A stretch of 64,000 nucleotides of DNA, taken from Enoplolaimus lenunculus. Taxonomy: Eukaryota; Nematoda; Enoplea; Enoplida; Thoracostomopsidae. The notes beneath the pieces were generated by a model, which did no database searches, was not told the DNA's origin, and saw only the letters and a list, made by a program, of their open reading frames with translations. Below, piece after piece: positions 1-11,749 of this stretch (the stretch's first letter is position 1; each line of letters begins with the position of its first letter). The stretch spans positions 644,501-708,500 of the forward strand of contig JASANG010001414.1 of NCBI GenBank assembly GCA_030248215.1. Direction: 5' to 3'. The position numbers and the translations under genes were made by a program.

Positions 1-903
1 CAGCGAACGGTGTGCACAATTAGCAACACGGCAACTGCGTTTAATTGCAATTGCATTGTTTATTTTTGTGGCATTTTCCGTCTAAATTTGATTGGGTAAA
101 GGTTTTTGATTTTGATCAGGTTAAAGTTGGGACAGTCCGATATTTTGTATTGTCGGATTGGCTGAAGGGTTTCTCAAGATTATGATAACACGCGTATGGA
201 GGCGTTATATTTCAAAAATATTCGATATAAGATTTTATTAATTTTAAAATCAATTTTAAAAATAACATAATTGCCTCAAATCCTCTACTATTAAATGTAA
301 CAAAGATAAATTCAATTTAACCTATAAGAAAGCAAACATAGATTCACAGATAACTGGTTCTGTTTAGATGCGAAAAAAACTGCTGGTTAACCAATCGCCT
401 AAGTTTACCGCTGGGTCTGTTTCAAGTTACTGAAATGCAACAATGGATCAACAAATGCTACCAAAATTTTGAACCAATCAAATATGACCCGGTAAACACA
501 CGTTGAACTTTTGACTCTGGTGCGCTTCAGCCGAGATTTTCAATTTAGATAGTTCTCGATAACCAGAACTAATACAGTAAAGGTTAAGCTGAAAATAAAC
601 GGAACGCTTGGCACAACATTAAATTCTCATGTGTCTAAAAATCAAACATTTGTATTGGTTCAAAAATGTGATGCGAACTCAATCAAGAGATTCCAAACAT
701 CCGTCCTTGGAATGTGTGTAAAGAAAACGTAGCGAGCGAAGCGAGCGAAAAGCCAGACAAATCTATAATAATGAAATCACTTTGTAACAGTCATAAAAAC
801 GTTTTATTGGTTTATGGATTGAGGTGGGCGTCCATACTACCCACAGGTACTCCTCAGACTTCGTCGTGTTTTGATTTATTCATTGGTTTAATTGAATCGA
901 TTG
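1..903. other. AT-rich intergenic DNA, nothing recognised
   Basis: Only short open frames without recognisable domains. The TSD of the next element begins at 896. Confidence 0.6.
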
Positions 904-1092
904 GGCCAATGTAAAAAACAGGAGCGGAACAGTATTATAACCATATTCCTAAACCTATACCTAAGCAAGAGTAAAAGATTGAGCATATTCCAAAGCCTAA
1001 GCCTAAGCCAAACAAAAAAAATAGACTTAAGCTTAAACTTATATATTGCAGTCTCACAGAAAAACGTTCCGCCTCTGATTTTTACATGAGCC
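904..1092 (+). mobile_element. TTAGGC-bearing MITE, copy 1
   Basis: Terminal inverted repeats GGCCAATGTA / TACATGAGCC, flanked by identical 8-bp duplications ATCGATTG (896-903 and 1093-1100). The body is a degenerate CCTAAG (TTAGGC reverse) array. This copy defines the element borders. Confidence 0.85.
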
Positions 1093-1100
1093 ATCGATTG

Positions 1101-2009
1101 GAAGAGTTATAAAAAAAAGTGATTAAATAAACAAGTATGGGGGAACCAATACTGGCATGATATACATTTTAAACCTTGGTACTATGTCATGCCTCATCTA
1201 TTCATCCTTTATACAAAACAAATTTCAAAACAATTGTATCAGGTTTGCCAATACACCATAATTCATGAAAAATTTGACCAAAAATACAGCGCAAGAAGGT
1301 AATTTAATATTGTGCCACCATCTGATTGGTTCAGTTTACCAAGCCACCATTTGATTGGTTCAATTTACCAAATAGTTGCTTAAAAGTCGCCAGTTTCACC
1401 GTCGCAGCCAAGATTTCATTTCGCAAGGGTATATAATCTGACGCCGAAGAATGCTGCAAATGAACGTGGCGAACCAAAAAATTTGTCACAACTATAGAAC
1501 TATATATAGGCTAGTCTAGAATGTATCAGACTATTTTTAGCTTATTTTCAGTTTAGTTTTGGGGGTGTATATAAAAGCTATACCCGATTTGAATATGTCG
1601 TCGGCTAGTTTTGCCAAAAACAACAAAAATTTACGCAAATGAAGCGGTCACCCTGGTTTGACTTTTATTTAAATAAATCAGAAATGTTGCTAAATGTGTG
1701 TGTCTAAAAATGTTCTGGTAGCCAAGTAAACAACGTTCACATGAAAACGTAAACATTAATATTTTGGCGTGAAAACACTTTCGAAGCTTCGCTTTTATTG
1801 CGTGTTTTAAAGCCATTTTTAGACATTCTATTAAAAATGGTTCTGGTCTGCGGCAGAGGCTAATTGGTTGTTTACCTTTAAACTACAACATGACCCCGGT
1901 CTTGCCCACTAATGTATTTGATGTCCCACATTTAAATATAGAAACCTCCTTTACTAAGGCTTTTGTGTGTAATGCTCTCAGCGCAGTGGCGCTTTGCTCA
2001 CGCCTTCCA
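1101..2009. other. Intergenic, no gene seen
   Basis: AT-rich. Contains a short tandem repeat of a CCATTTGATTGGTTCA-like motif near 1318-1372. No coding signal. Confidence 0.5.
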
Positions 2010-2141
2010 CCACGTTATAAGCCTAAGCCTAAGCGTTGAAAATAGTGTATTTCTGAGCGTTAAAAAATGTAGTCTAGAATCTAAGCCAGTTTTTTACAGA
2101 CCAACCAGAAACAAGTGAAGGCCCTAAAAGTAATATGGGTC
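2010..2141 (+). mobile_element. TTAGGC-bearing MITE, fragment, TTACTTT-type ends
   Basis: A CCTAAG array followed by the B-type right end (GGCCCTAAAAGTAA then TATGGGTC). The left end is not recognisable. Confidence 0.55.
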
Positions 2142-2288
2142 AATATTTCAATCGATATGTACTCTTAGAACTGATGTCGGAAAAACTTTATTCTTTTTGA
2201 TCTATGTGCCGTGCCAGAAGTCGATAAAATCTAGCAGTGGTAGCTAAATTTTTCATCTATAAGATATCAGGAAATATACGATAAACGT

Positions 2289-2494
2289 ACACTGCAAAAA
2301 ATGATGAGTCAAATTCACAATCTCTGAAATAGGCTCTACGGGATAACACAAAATGAGTCAAATTAGACTCTGCCAGAGTCAAACATGCGACTCAGTGAGT
2401 CGAATTTGACTCTGGTGGAGTCGAATTTGACTCACTTTGTGTTGTTCCGTAGAGCCTATCTCGGAGAGATTTGACTCCTAGTTTTTGCCGTGTA
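2289..2494. mobile_element. ACACTGCAAAA MITE
   Basis: Inverted ends around ACACTGCAAAA and internal inverted arms rich in GAGTCAAATTTGACTC. A second copy lies at 57044-57240. Confidence 0.6.
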
Positions 2495-2540
2495 CCACTT
2501 AAAGTCATAGTCATAGCTACAAAATAATGAATGTTCCGGC

Positions 2541-2814
2541 TTAACCCTTTCACTCATAGAGTATACTATGGGGAACTATAAATACAATAATGAACGAGCA
2601 ATACACAAACTGTGAGCAGTGTTTAACATATATTAACATATATGCGCAGTGTAAAATCTTCACAAGACGTGAGAGCCTACTCGGTCTCGAGCGTCAAGCT
2701 CCTATAGCTCAGTGGTCATCGTGAACGCCTCCCACCCGTGAGACTGGGGTTCGAATCTTACGTTGAAAATACATCTCATATGAAATTGAAAATATTCATG
2801 TGAGAAAGGGTTAA
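2541..2814 (+). mobile_element. TTAA-flanked MITE with tRNA-like module, copy 1
   Basis: Ends TTAACCCTTTC and GTGAGAAAGGGTTAA, as expected of a piggyBac-type non-autonomous element with TTAA target site. Inside, at about 2697-2790, is a tRNA-like stretch with box A (TAGCTCAGTGG) and box B (GGTTCGAATC). Confidence 0.75.
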
Positions 2815-3417
2815 ATGGTAAGTCAGACTTAAGTTTATATGCCACTGCAACTTGAAAACGGTCGATATTAAAAACCAAAGCTACTGGTCGCATAAAATAT
2901 ACCGGTAAACGTTCTTAAGGGTCATTCAAAACGTCCAGCTTAAACGCAATTCATAATACAAAGGCCCAAAGGCCTGTAAGCTATTAACGCATCGCAACTC
3001 TTAAAGCATAAAAATATGTTTATACTTAAGCAGAACACACGGATTTCAACCGAACGCTACGATCACAGTTTTTCAAAGCTCTCAAAGGAATATAAATTCC
3101 GCAAAGCATTGGCTATCATTTATCGCTCGGGCAAAATGTGTATTTGCCATGAAAGCAGGGGGGGGGCAAAATGTTGTTTTAGCCGGGTCGTCATGTTGAA
3201 GTTATCTCCAGCCGAAAGGTTGTTTGGTTTTCGAGAGCGTATGATAGTAGGCTATGGTTAAAAATCCTAAATACCATTGCTTGGGTAAAAGATAGGAACT
3301 GGCATTCCGGTATCTTAGGCTTTTGATTTTCAAGCAGTGACTTAAAACGCAAGTGAACTGGTTTGAAGTAGTGTCCATATTTCAAGTTTACAACTCTTTG
3401 GGTTGTAGCAAGAGTGG
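2815..3417. other. Intergenic, nothing recognised
   Basis: Short open frames on both strands without domain features. Confidence 0.5.
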
Positions 3418-3860
3418 ATGATCCTTAAACAAGGGTATGCAAAATGCCTTGTTTTGCATGGAACTAAATCTACCAGCACTCGTTGCGTTTTGGTCCTACC
3501 ACCCCCCTCATTTTGGGGGGTCAATTTTATGTTCATTTTACACGTGTATCCGCCGGCCAACCCCGAAAATATAATCGGACCACATTTTGTATATACAGTA
3601 GCACATGAATTTCAACATCGATGGAGATTTTGACCCCCCAATACGGGGCGTAAGCCAAAAATGCAACGCGCGCTGGGTACATTTTTTCTACATAGAATGT
3701 ACCCAGTTGCATACTCTTGTTAAAGAGTATCATGCACGTTACTTATAGCAAAAGTGAATAAATTTTACGAGAGTGAGCAACTGAGTACATTCTGTGTACA
3801 AAATTGTAGCCAACGCATGTTGCATTTTTGGCCAACCCCGACTTTTATTTAGAGGGGGTT
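3418..3860. repeat. Foldback repeat cluster (GGGTACATT / AATGTACCC arms)
   Basis: Copies in both orientations of a block with CGCAACGCG, a self-complementary GGGTACATT...AATGTACCC core and a CTCTTG tail, bounded by G/C runs. Related blocks lie at 4160-4560, 22370-22640, 24815-25290 and 37665-38015. Confidence 0.5.
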
Positions 3861-4004
3861 GCATTTTATGCAGTTGAAGAAAAATATATAATATGCCAAT
3901 GGCCCAAAAAGAGCTTCCTTCATATTCGTAACATTCCTGGTGTTTTACATGTCACGTGACTTCGACCAACCTCTAAATATAGGAGGAAAGCAAAAACGCA
4001 ACGC

Positions 4005-4173
4005 ACGGTGGCCGGTCAGCCACGGGGAGGTAGGTAGACTTACCACCCTGGAAAAATTTTGCCCCCCCCCCCTAGAATATTTTCAACTTTTGCTTGTAAG
4101 TCATTATAAACCATTGCATGCCTAATTTGAAAATTTTTAGCCCCCTACCAAGGTGAGTTGGCTACGGGACTGA
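4005..4173 (+). mobile_element. CCCGTAGCC-type MITE, copy 1 (diverged)
   Basis: Ends resemble CGTAGCCA and TGGCTACGGG; internal C-run, TTGCTTGTAA and AAAAATTTT blocks are shared with the copies at 7444, 13178, 19953 and 35653. Confidence 0.5.
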
Positions 4174-4560
4174 CGGTGGCACATTTCTTTACCACTCGAA
4201 ATACGACAGTGGCGCACTCTTGTCAAAAAGTGATCGTTCACTCTTGGTTATTGCAAGAGTGCATTAAATACAAGAGTGTGCCACATTTGCTGATGGTACA
4301 AAATGTATCACTGGGCGTTGCGTTTTTGACCGACCCCCCTTGTTTTGAGGGGGTTCGTTTCACAAGTAATAAACGTAAACTAAACTGTAAGCGGATCATT
4401 TTTGCTGCATGATACATAGTGTCATTGTTCGCACCGGTTGTACATCCCTCTAAAGGGGGGATAGGCCAAAAACACAACGCATGTCGGGTACATTCTTTTT
4501 GTACGCAGAATGTACCCAGTTGCATACTCTTTTTGAAGTATGCAGCATCCACTCTTCGTA
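4174..4560. repeat. Foldback repeat (GGGTACATT arms)
   Basis: Two opposing arms with CGTTGCGTTTTTG and CAAAAACACAACGC around an AT-rich middle. Open frames here are shadows of the arms. Confidence 0.45.
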
Positions 4561-4999
4561 ATATGTACTTTATTGCGAAATTTAATCCCCACACGTTCAA
4601 CTTACTTCACTGCAAAACTATAACCATTTTCGAGGTTTTTACCAACAAAGCGTTTCATAAAGTAAAAATTCGCTACCTGCACTGCAGCGCATTTCAAAAG
4701 CCGGAAATTTTCACTTTAACTTCTTTTTCGATTATATTTCAAAAATTTACGATGTGTTTTAGTTTCATTCAAAGATAACCAGCGTTTGGTTTCCATGATA
4801 CCGTACTGCGAAAAAATGAATCTCATGAATTTGTTTGGCACTATTAAAAAAATTCAAAACACCTATTTTGAAACAGCAGATAAGGTTGAAAAAACATTTT
4901 GCCAAGTTTTCCACAAGTTGAGCGACGCAATCAGACTTTACACTGGCCCAAAAAACCCCTTCAAGTACAATTTTTTAGTATTTACATTATCATCACTAT

Positions 5000-5066
5000 A
5001 AGCCTAAGCCTAAGGCTAAGCCTAAGCCTAAGCCTAACGCTAAGCCTATGCCTAAGCCTAAGCGCT
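5000..5066 (-). repeat. Interstitial (TTAGGC)n array
   Basis: About eleven near-perfect CCTAAG units without recognisable MITE ends, the purest array in the window. Confidence 0.85.
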
Positions 5067-5329
5067 AGCTATTTATATTAGATTTCAGTGCTGCAAAGAA
5101 TACAAATCAACAGCGTCTCTACATCAGTTTATATGCTGTACGATTGAAACCTAGCGTTGTATTGCTCTTGCTTCAACTGTAAAAAATTTTCTTAATTTTT
5201 TTTTCGAGCTTGCAAGCAGAGCAAGGGCCAGAATAAAAATTTAACAATGGTTTGGAGAAAATCGGTGCCTTAAGGCGTTATAGAACTCTTTTGTAAATTT
5301 TCCTACAACTGGAATACCTATGTTGAAAT

Positions 5330-6264
5330 CAGGGTGCTGCCGAATAGCCGGCTCCGGCGAAAAATCGAAATCCGGCTCCGGTCGTTTAACTTGCCGGATA
5401 TTTTTAAAAAAACTTCAAAAAAGTTATACCATCATTTGTATTTATGTTAAGTACGATCTAAGTGATTGACTTAGTTTTACATATTTTTTATGTCACGCAT
5501 CTAATGTAAATATTTGCATGTGACCGTGTACGTTCACAATTTTTATTGGTTACAATAACGCTGGAAAGAAAGATACAACCTTGGGATGGGCGGAGACCGG
5601 CCATGAACAGTCTCCGCCTCGTTCACCTTTTGATTATCACCGAAAAAAATTTCTAAAATATATTACTTTTAATGCTTTTTCGCAGTTTGTTTTTCATAGG
5701 TTTTTTGTGTTTATTCAGAATATTTGCTAATAATTATTGCGCAACTATGAAAATTCATAGATTCATAGCGAAATTTAATTCATCAGGCATTGCTTATTTC
5801 AACAATATTAACTTCTGCTTTTACAGGTCTACCAGCATTTGCTGTATCCTCTACTTCAAGTGTCGGTTCTAAACTACCAAGACTCCAAACCCAAGCCCTG
5901 TCAAATACCACGACATGCCGATACTGAGACCGAGACTCCCATCCCTGATCTTAGCCACCTCTGTTTTATAGTACCTATGGAACACTGGATGCACTTATAA
6001 GGAACATGAACCACACGAATATTAACTGAATGCAACGCTACAAAACCATAGAATAGTATAAATGGATGTTGTTAAAGTACTACAAATGCATCGGCATGAG
6101 ATGTTAAAGAAACACTTTGTGTACCTTAAGCCACGGAAAGAACTGTAAGTCACGTTCTGATGTTTGAAAGCAATCTAGTATTAGATTTGAATTCATTATC
6201 CGGCTCCGGCCGGATGTTATAGATTATCCGGCTCCGTCACGTTTCGGTATCCGGGCACACCCTG
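5330..6264. mobile_element. hAT-like non-autonomous transposon, 935 bp
   Basis: Ends CAGGGTG and CACACCCTG with CCGGCTCCGG repeats just inside both ends. Flanked by 8-bp duplications GTTGAAAT and GTCGAAAT (one mismatch). No transposase reading frame is present. Confidence 0.75.
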
Positions 6265-6332
6265 GTCGAAATTGCCAGTTCTGTGACTTACTTCGAAATT
6301 ATTCTTTAGAATTCTTTGGTTACATTTAAACA

Positions 6333-6545
6333 TGGTGTAAATCGAATATCCGTTTAAGTTTCCGGTAAACCTTGGTATCCGTTTCCGTTATAGAAATACC
6401 GGAAATTCTCAATTTTTACAATCAAAATTAGTTATAAATCACGTACAAATCTTGCATTTTTCATTACAAATATGCTGCAATTGTTTGAATTCGTTTCCGT
6501 TATTTCGATCACTATTCGTTTCCGTTTCCGTTAGTTTTACTATGT
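6333..6545. repeat. TATCCGTTTCCG-type repeat (hAT-like remnant)
   Basis: Multiple TCCGTTTCCGTT motifs. The same family appears at 27934-28248, 35225-35293 and 37155-37200, where one end reads ACACCCTG. Confidence 0.45.
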
Positions 6546-7095
6546 AATTCTTTTAAGTAAATAATTACTAGAATGTGCTCTTTATAATTCTATATATCTT
6601 TTAGACTAGAGTCAGAACGACAGTGACAAAAACATATATAACAGGACAGATATTTGCTGCAAAAACGTAACAACAAAGTTACTGAAACGTAAGTAAAACT
6701 GGTAAACGTACTATTTCATACCGAAAAAGGTCAAACAGAAATATCTGTTTATTTGTCCGGACAGAACTTGGAGGCAACGGAAAAAAATGAGATAGGTTCC
6801 TTATTTAAAGCCAGTTTTCTCAGCAGGCCTATCTTGATTTTATCTTAAACCAATGTCTGTGAAATAAATGTTTAAGGTTTCGGTATAGTCGAATTTATAG
6901 TGAGACAGACCAGTAACATTTGCTTCGCCCAGAAACTTGTTGTCCACAGTGTCCTAATTGTACTGATACCGTTCAACACAAGGAGTGATTTGTCCAAATC
7001 GCTAATCCACGCGGTACAAAATGTGGCATGAAGTTGTATTTAATGTCATACTTGTGTTCAAAGTCCATTATTTGGCATGCATGTTCAAACAAATG

Positions 7096-7270
7096 GCCCA
7101 TGTAAAGATCAGAGGCGGAACGTTTTTCTGTGGGACTACAGTAGAGTAAGCTTGCGCTTAAGACTAATTTTTTTGCTTGGCTTAGGCTTAGGAATAAACT
7201 CCTTCTTACGCTTTGGCTTAGGAATATGCTTATACGGAATACTTTTCCGCCCCTATTCTTTACATTGGCC
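7096..7270 (-). mobile_element. TTAGGC-bearing MITE, copy (7.1 kb)
   Basis: Ends GCCCATGTAAAGATCAG and TTCTTTACATTGGCC; 8-bp duplication AACAAATG on both sides. Body carries GCTTAGGCTTAGG units. Confidence 0.85.
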
Positions 7271-7443
7271 AACAAATGAACCTGTGATTTAGCCAAAAAA
7301 AATTTGATAATAAATAGAAACTGTTTATTATGAGAGGTTGAAGATCTTTACGTGCCCAACTAGCACGAATCTACCCATTTATTTATCATTTTCTGTATGA
7401 AATAAATCTTTGATTCATATTCAGACGTCAAAAAGTTAATTAC

Positions 7444-7600
7444 GGGCCCGTAACCAACAGGGGGGGGGGTTGAACCCCCCTGAAAAAATTTTGGCTACCC
7501 CACAAAACTTTAAACTTTGCTTGTAAAGTCAACGAAAACTCTTGTATGCCTTACCTGAAAAATTTTAGCCACCCTAGCAACGTAAGCTGGCTACGGGCCT
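7444..7600 (+). mobile_element. CCCGTAGCC-type MITE, copy 2
   Basis: Ends GGGCCCGTAACC and GGCTACGGGCC, about 157 bp, with a central C/G-run and TTGCTTGTAAAG. Confidence 0.65.
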
Positions 7601-7602
7601 GA

Positions 7603-8167
7603 GTTAATATCACGAGTAAAATATTTGACCATGTCAAACTTCTTCATTCTAACTCAAGTATCATATTGCCGTCGGTGGCCGCTCTGAGAGTGGGACCACA
7701 GCGACCAGTGTTCCCAGTCAAAAACCAGCAAGTGTATTATAATTTGCATCACATTGTTCTAAATTAGTAGTAATCTTTGCTAGTCTCTACAGCTGTAGAA
7801 TTAGTCAAACCGATACAGTTTGTTTTCAAACGTTTCCATTTGTTTGTTATTCAACAGCACAATATCCATGTGGTATCTCAGCCAAGATATATTTTGGCAA
7901 AACGAACCAATCAGCTGAAATCCCCCAAAGTTTTATAATCAGCAGTTTTTGCGTCCATATTTCACACTAAACTTGACAAAATTTTCGCCAAATTAGTTCA
8001 TTAAACTAATCATCGCTTATTAGCGACATTTCTAAGCCTCTGCGAGTATTTTGACCAGATTTTTATTAATGAGCAACCAGGTAAAGCTTTCAGACTCCGA
8101 CAATGAGAGTTGTTTACAACCGTTATAACCGCTGCAGTTAGCAAAATGTAACAATTTCGCCGAGTAA
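7603..8167. other. Intergenic, nothing recognised
   Basis: Unique-looking AT-rich DNA downstream of the PPP1R3-like gene. A TTTATT (AATAAA on the minus strand) at about 8066 could be its poly(A) signal, but this is weak. Confidence 0.4.
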
Positions 8168-8335
8168 ATATTGTCCAATTCCTAAAATGGGAATTTTGAA
8201 CTATTAAATATTGTCATATTCCTAAAACAGAAGTTTTCAGCTACTAAGTATTGTCATATTCCTAAAATAGAAATTTTCAGCTACTGTGAATATTGTCATA
8301 TTCCTAAAATAGGAATATTTCATAATAAAATGTCG
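8168..8335. repeat. Tandem repeat, about 55-bp unit, roughly 3.5 copies
   Basis: Repeats of ATTGTCATATTCCTAAAAT followed by AGAAATTTTCAGCTACT. Lies just 3' of the PPP1R3-like gene. Confidence 0.7.
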
Positions 8336-8569
8336 CATGTGAGTTAGTTTTTCCATCAAAATTGTCATATTGCTTACATATCTTGTCACCAATTCAATGT
8401 CAAACTTGACAAAACGCATTGTGTGACTCAAAATTTACGCCAATATTGTTACGGGTACGATCAAAGGGACACTATTGAGCCGGAGCTGTTGTGCAATCGA
8501 GAAGCGATTGCTCCTCGCAAAGGTTTTGTCCATCAAAATTGCCTCATTTCTTCAATAGAAGTACGCAAC

Positions 8570-9117
8570 TTATGACCAATGCACTGCTGAACTTGATAAA
8601 ATCGAATAATTAGTGCCGTCAAAATTATCCCAATATTCAGCTGGTGCTTGTTGTTCGACGGAAGCCCGATAGCAAGAACAAAGTTCAATCCTGTTGCTGA
8701 CAGCTGTAGTTTCCGGTGGAATAACAAACCGAAACGTAAACGTATCCGCTCCGTGTTCCGGAAGCGAAGAAGACCATTGAGCGGCGACGTCAGTAAACGA
8801 CACCCAGTTGTTTGAAGTCCATCGTACAAATACTGATTTTTGAAACGATAAGTTTGCAACTCGTAAGGTACCGCTTACGTAAGCTGTTACGACTGACGGA
8901 AAACTGGGGGTGGAAGATAAGCTTCCACGGTCGATACCTGTGTTGGGTGACGAAAAAATTGGTTCATTTTGACTAGACGCAGACTTGTGTGGCTGAGCAT
9001 GGTCGATCATAATGTTTTCAAGGGCGATTTTGCATCGTTCAAAACGACTACGGAAAGCGCTGTAGTTTGTGATTGGTTGCTCGAAATTAAGCTGCCACTG
9101 TGGACGTTTTGAGAAAC
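8570..9117 (-). CDS. PPP1R3-like gene, exon 2 (CBM21 domain)
   Basis: Acceptor tttcag precedes GT TTC TCA. The translation runs through FSKRPQWQLNFEQPITNY, FRSRFERCKIALENIMI and the CBM21 core to a TAA at 8570-8572. The C-terminus comes about 15 residues after the final CBM21 strand, usual for the family. Confidence 0.88.
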
Positions 9118-10735
9118 CTGAAAAGTTGCAACGGTTTGATTACTTTATACCGGTTTACCGGAATCTTTGAAAATTATCTGATAGCTGCTCAACAGGGTGC
9201 AACCGGAACCATAACAAACCGAAACCGAAACCGCGGTTGCACCGTGTTAGACGGCGCTATCCTGGCTATGATATTTACAGTCTAAAACTCCGCGATGGTA
9301 CCGGAATGTTGTTGGTTGTAGAGAAATGCTCTATATCCGGAATATATATTAGCAATAACACTACAAAAACAACGCATTTGCAGAGAAAATTATGTGGAAA
9401 AAACTTTGGTTACCAGAAGCATCGTAAAATTACGGCCTTGACGTTGATTTATAAAGTTACTCTGCCGTTCGCCGGTTTACAACGAATAAATGTTACTTGT
9501 AAAAATTCGCTTACAGACAAACATATGCCAGCAAGAACTACCGGTTACTGACATACTACTGAAACAGCCCAGATAACCCAGCTCGTAGCCAGAAACGAGC
9601 AGAGTGACTCGAGTCAGTTCTCCTACTTAAGTTTTGACCCCCGACTGGAAACAAGAGTCATTCGAAATCAACCGCTTGATATTGTTAAAATAGATTTTTG
9701 CACCTCTAGCAGTAGGATGTTCAGTTGACTACAGCAAGTAAACGTACCCGTAGTTCTGTCGACTGCTTCAGAGCCGCACGGCGCGAACATCGACTCAACT
9801 TCGGCATTAATCCTACTCCCAGCTTGACTATCGTCATCGTCATCATCTGGAAAATACGTTGCCAACAACTCCAACACTGCTTTATTCTTCAGGGTCGGTG
9901 GTACGTCGTTAGGTTCATCCATAACCAGAACACTTGTCAATTCGCGACCCTCGTCATCGGCAAACGTTACATGCCGTGTGATTTGTCGAAACGATGCTGA
10001 TCGCTGTAGTCCACCGGTCGCTGCGGCATCTGCCCCTAAGATGGTCAAAAAATCTTGGTCACTAAGCGAATGCCTTCGCTCAGGCATGTGGGGTTTCGGC
10101 GGCGAAGGTGGGCGTTCTGGTTCACGAGGCACAGGACTAATTTCGGCGGCTGTGTGAGGGATACTATCTCCGGACTGGGTGACGTCATCGTTGTTAGATG
10201 ACGGGGACACAGACTCACTTGCGTCTGGGGTGATCACAACTTCAAAAGTGATTTCAGGTAGCGGTGCAGGGATCGGTAAAAGATTATGGTACGAGTGCCT
10301 GTGGGCCAGTGATGAATGCAAATTGTGGGGGACACTGTGAGCTGGTGAAAGACCAGTCCCCTCACCGGTGTGGTGGCCAGACGCCGAGAGTCGGGGAAAT
10401 GTTAACTGGTGTTGAATCCGATGCTGGGGGGATAGTTTATGACCCAAGTGACTTGTTTGAATACTACCTACGATTGGATCAAATTTGTGATGAGTTTCAC
10501 CGTGGGACGCTAAATTGCCCAAGGCAAATGCCGATTCTACAGGTAGTGAAGACGAAAGAATAGTGTCGCTGTCAGACTGAAGCTGGCGAGCTAACCGCGG
10601 TGGTATAGCGATAGGCATTGCCGCACTTCGGGACGGACTAGGAATTACCATTGGATGCGTGTCACATTTTGTCGACGGAGCTTGATCCGGTTGATTCCGG
10701 GATGCTACGAGCAAATTGTCTGATTTATTTGGCAT
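8570..10735 (-). CDS. PPP1R3-like glycogen-targeting regulatory subunit of protein phosphatase 1 (2 exons)
   Basis: Predicted 511-residue protein. Known family role: it tethers the PP1 catalytic subunit to glycogen, promoting dephosphorylation of glycogen synthase and phosphorylase. Exon 1 encodes a long Ser/Pro/His-rich region, then the PP1-docking motif RHVTF followed by ADDEGRELTSVLVMDE (genomic 9962-9976 for RHVTF). This matches the RVxF block of vertebrate PPP1R3 proteins, which usually reads like RVSFAD. An acidic DDDDDD run follows. Exon 2 opens with FEQPITNY and then encodes a CBM21 glycogen-binding domain, recognisable from GTLRVANLSFQKSVFVRWT, NNWVSFTD, DTFTFRFVIP and YWDNFDGTNYSI. 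The splice is canonical: donor GGgtacgt at 9748/9747, acceptor tttcag ending at 9118, with a split Gly codon restoring the frame. The start is the first in-frame ATG; the frame stays open upstream to about 10870 without an ATG, so a 5' exon may exist. The N-terminal half is long compared with vertebrate PPP1R3 proteins. Confidence 0.9.
9194..9247. repeat. Short palindromic insertion in the PPP1R3-like intron
   Basis: GGTGCAACCGGAACC and CGGTTGCACC form inverted arms starting CAGGGTGC, resembling collapsed hAT-type ends. Confidence 0.4.
9748..10735 (-). CDS. PPP1R3-like gene, exon 1 (RVxF motif)
   Basis: Coding exon with the PP1-binding RVxF motif near its 3' third and a low-complexity N-terminal region. 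Ends after one base of a Gly codon at donor gtacgt. Reading on past the donor gives a short tail (TFTCCSQL and so on) to a stop at 9668, which I take as intron. Confidence 0.85.
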
Positions 10736-11019
10736 ATTGGTTGACCCGAATTTTGATACAGTGAAACGCGGCAACGTTTTAGCAGCATCAAGTTGATGTA
10801 CGCCGCAATTGAGCAAACCGATTGAAAGCTGGCTACTGAAGTCCAAATTCAAATTTGTTTTCGTAAAGATTAGCTACATAGCTAGTAAAATTTGGTGTTA
10901 TTTGAATTTAAACAATTAACAGAGAGTGTAAAAAGCCTAAAATAAGGTTGCTTTTTTGAATTTCAGCAGCTTCGATAAAGTAGGAAAAATATTACTACGT
11001 AGGCGTTATACGCATATGA

Positions 11020-11150
11020 AAGCACAACTTTGGTTAGGCACTAAATTGAAGTCTGGGCTCCTATTCTCAAATGCGTATAGCACCTAACTTTGGTTAGGCA
11101 CTAAATAGAAGTCTGGGCTCCTATTCTCAAATGCGTATAGCATCTATCAT
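11020..11150. repeat. 62-bp tandem duplication within a TATTCTCAAATGCG repeat
   Basis: The block containing TTTGGTTAGGCACTAAAT and CTCAAATGCGTATAGCA occurs twice head to tail. Confidence 0.75.
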
Positions 11151-11215
11151 CAGTTAGCAAAAAGGTTTCAAACAACGAAATTGAAACAGCTACAAATGTC
11201 AACATTGGTTCATAT

Positions 11216-11447
11216 GCAGAGGCGGATCCACAAATTTTTGACGGGGGGGGCAGGCTGGAAATGTTTTGAAACGGAAAAATTGTAAGGTAGCGTCCTTACC
11301 ATCTTATAAAAAAATTTTCTGGGAAAAATGTCTTCTACAAAAAAATTTCTGAGGGGAAAAATTGTAAGGTTGAGACCTTACCATAGCAAAACAAAAACAT
11401 TTCTGACGGGGGGGGGGGGGTCGCCCCCCCGGATCCACTAGTGTTTA
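11216..11447. mobile_element. GGCGGATCC hAT-like MITE
   Basis: CAGAGGCGGATCC at one end and GGATCCACTAGTG at the other, with G-runs and TTGTAAGGT blocks inside. Same family as the element at 35302. Confidence 0.5.
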
Positions 11448-11749
11448 TAACCAATCCAGCGCATCTGGATCCACTGGCGACAAGAAACCAAAAAAAAACT
11501 ATTAGAATTTAAGTTCTTCTAGAACATTGTATATTTGTATATATATATATATATTTCTCAGTTCAGTTCGGTTTCACAGAAAATAAATAATTGTTCCAGG
11601 GCGTCGAAAAGTTAACCGAACTAATAATATGCGTCGGGCGGCGGTAGGTAGAGTCAAAGCAGACAAAAATATTTCAAATAATACTGTATAATTAATGAGT
11701 TGCAACTGACGTCGACAAATAAAACAATTTGTATTTTGCAACCAAATCA

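Noticed and set aside
2697-2790. Functional tRNA gene
   Set aside because: Box A and B are present but the cloverleaf stems do not pair well, and the sequence is part of a repeated TTAA-flanked element.
5000-5066. TTAGGC array as a true chromosome end
   Set aside because: Unique sequence and genes lie on both sides, and similar arrays recur through the window as MITE bodies.
7077-7292. Small open frames rich in Arg/Leu/Ser repeats (also at 888, 6973, 20392, 33134, 42401)
   Set aside because: All are translations of the TTAGGC/CCTAAG arrays inside the MITE.
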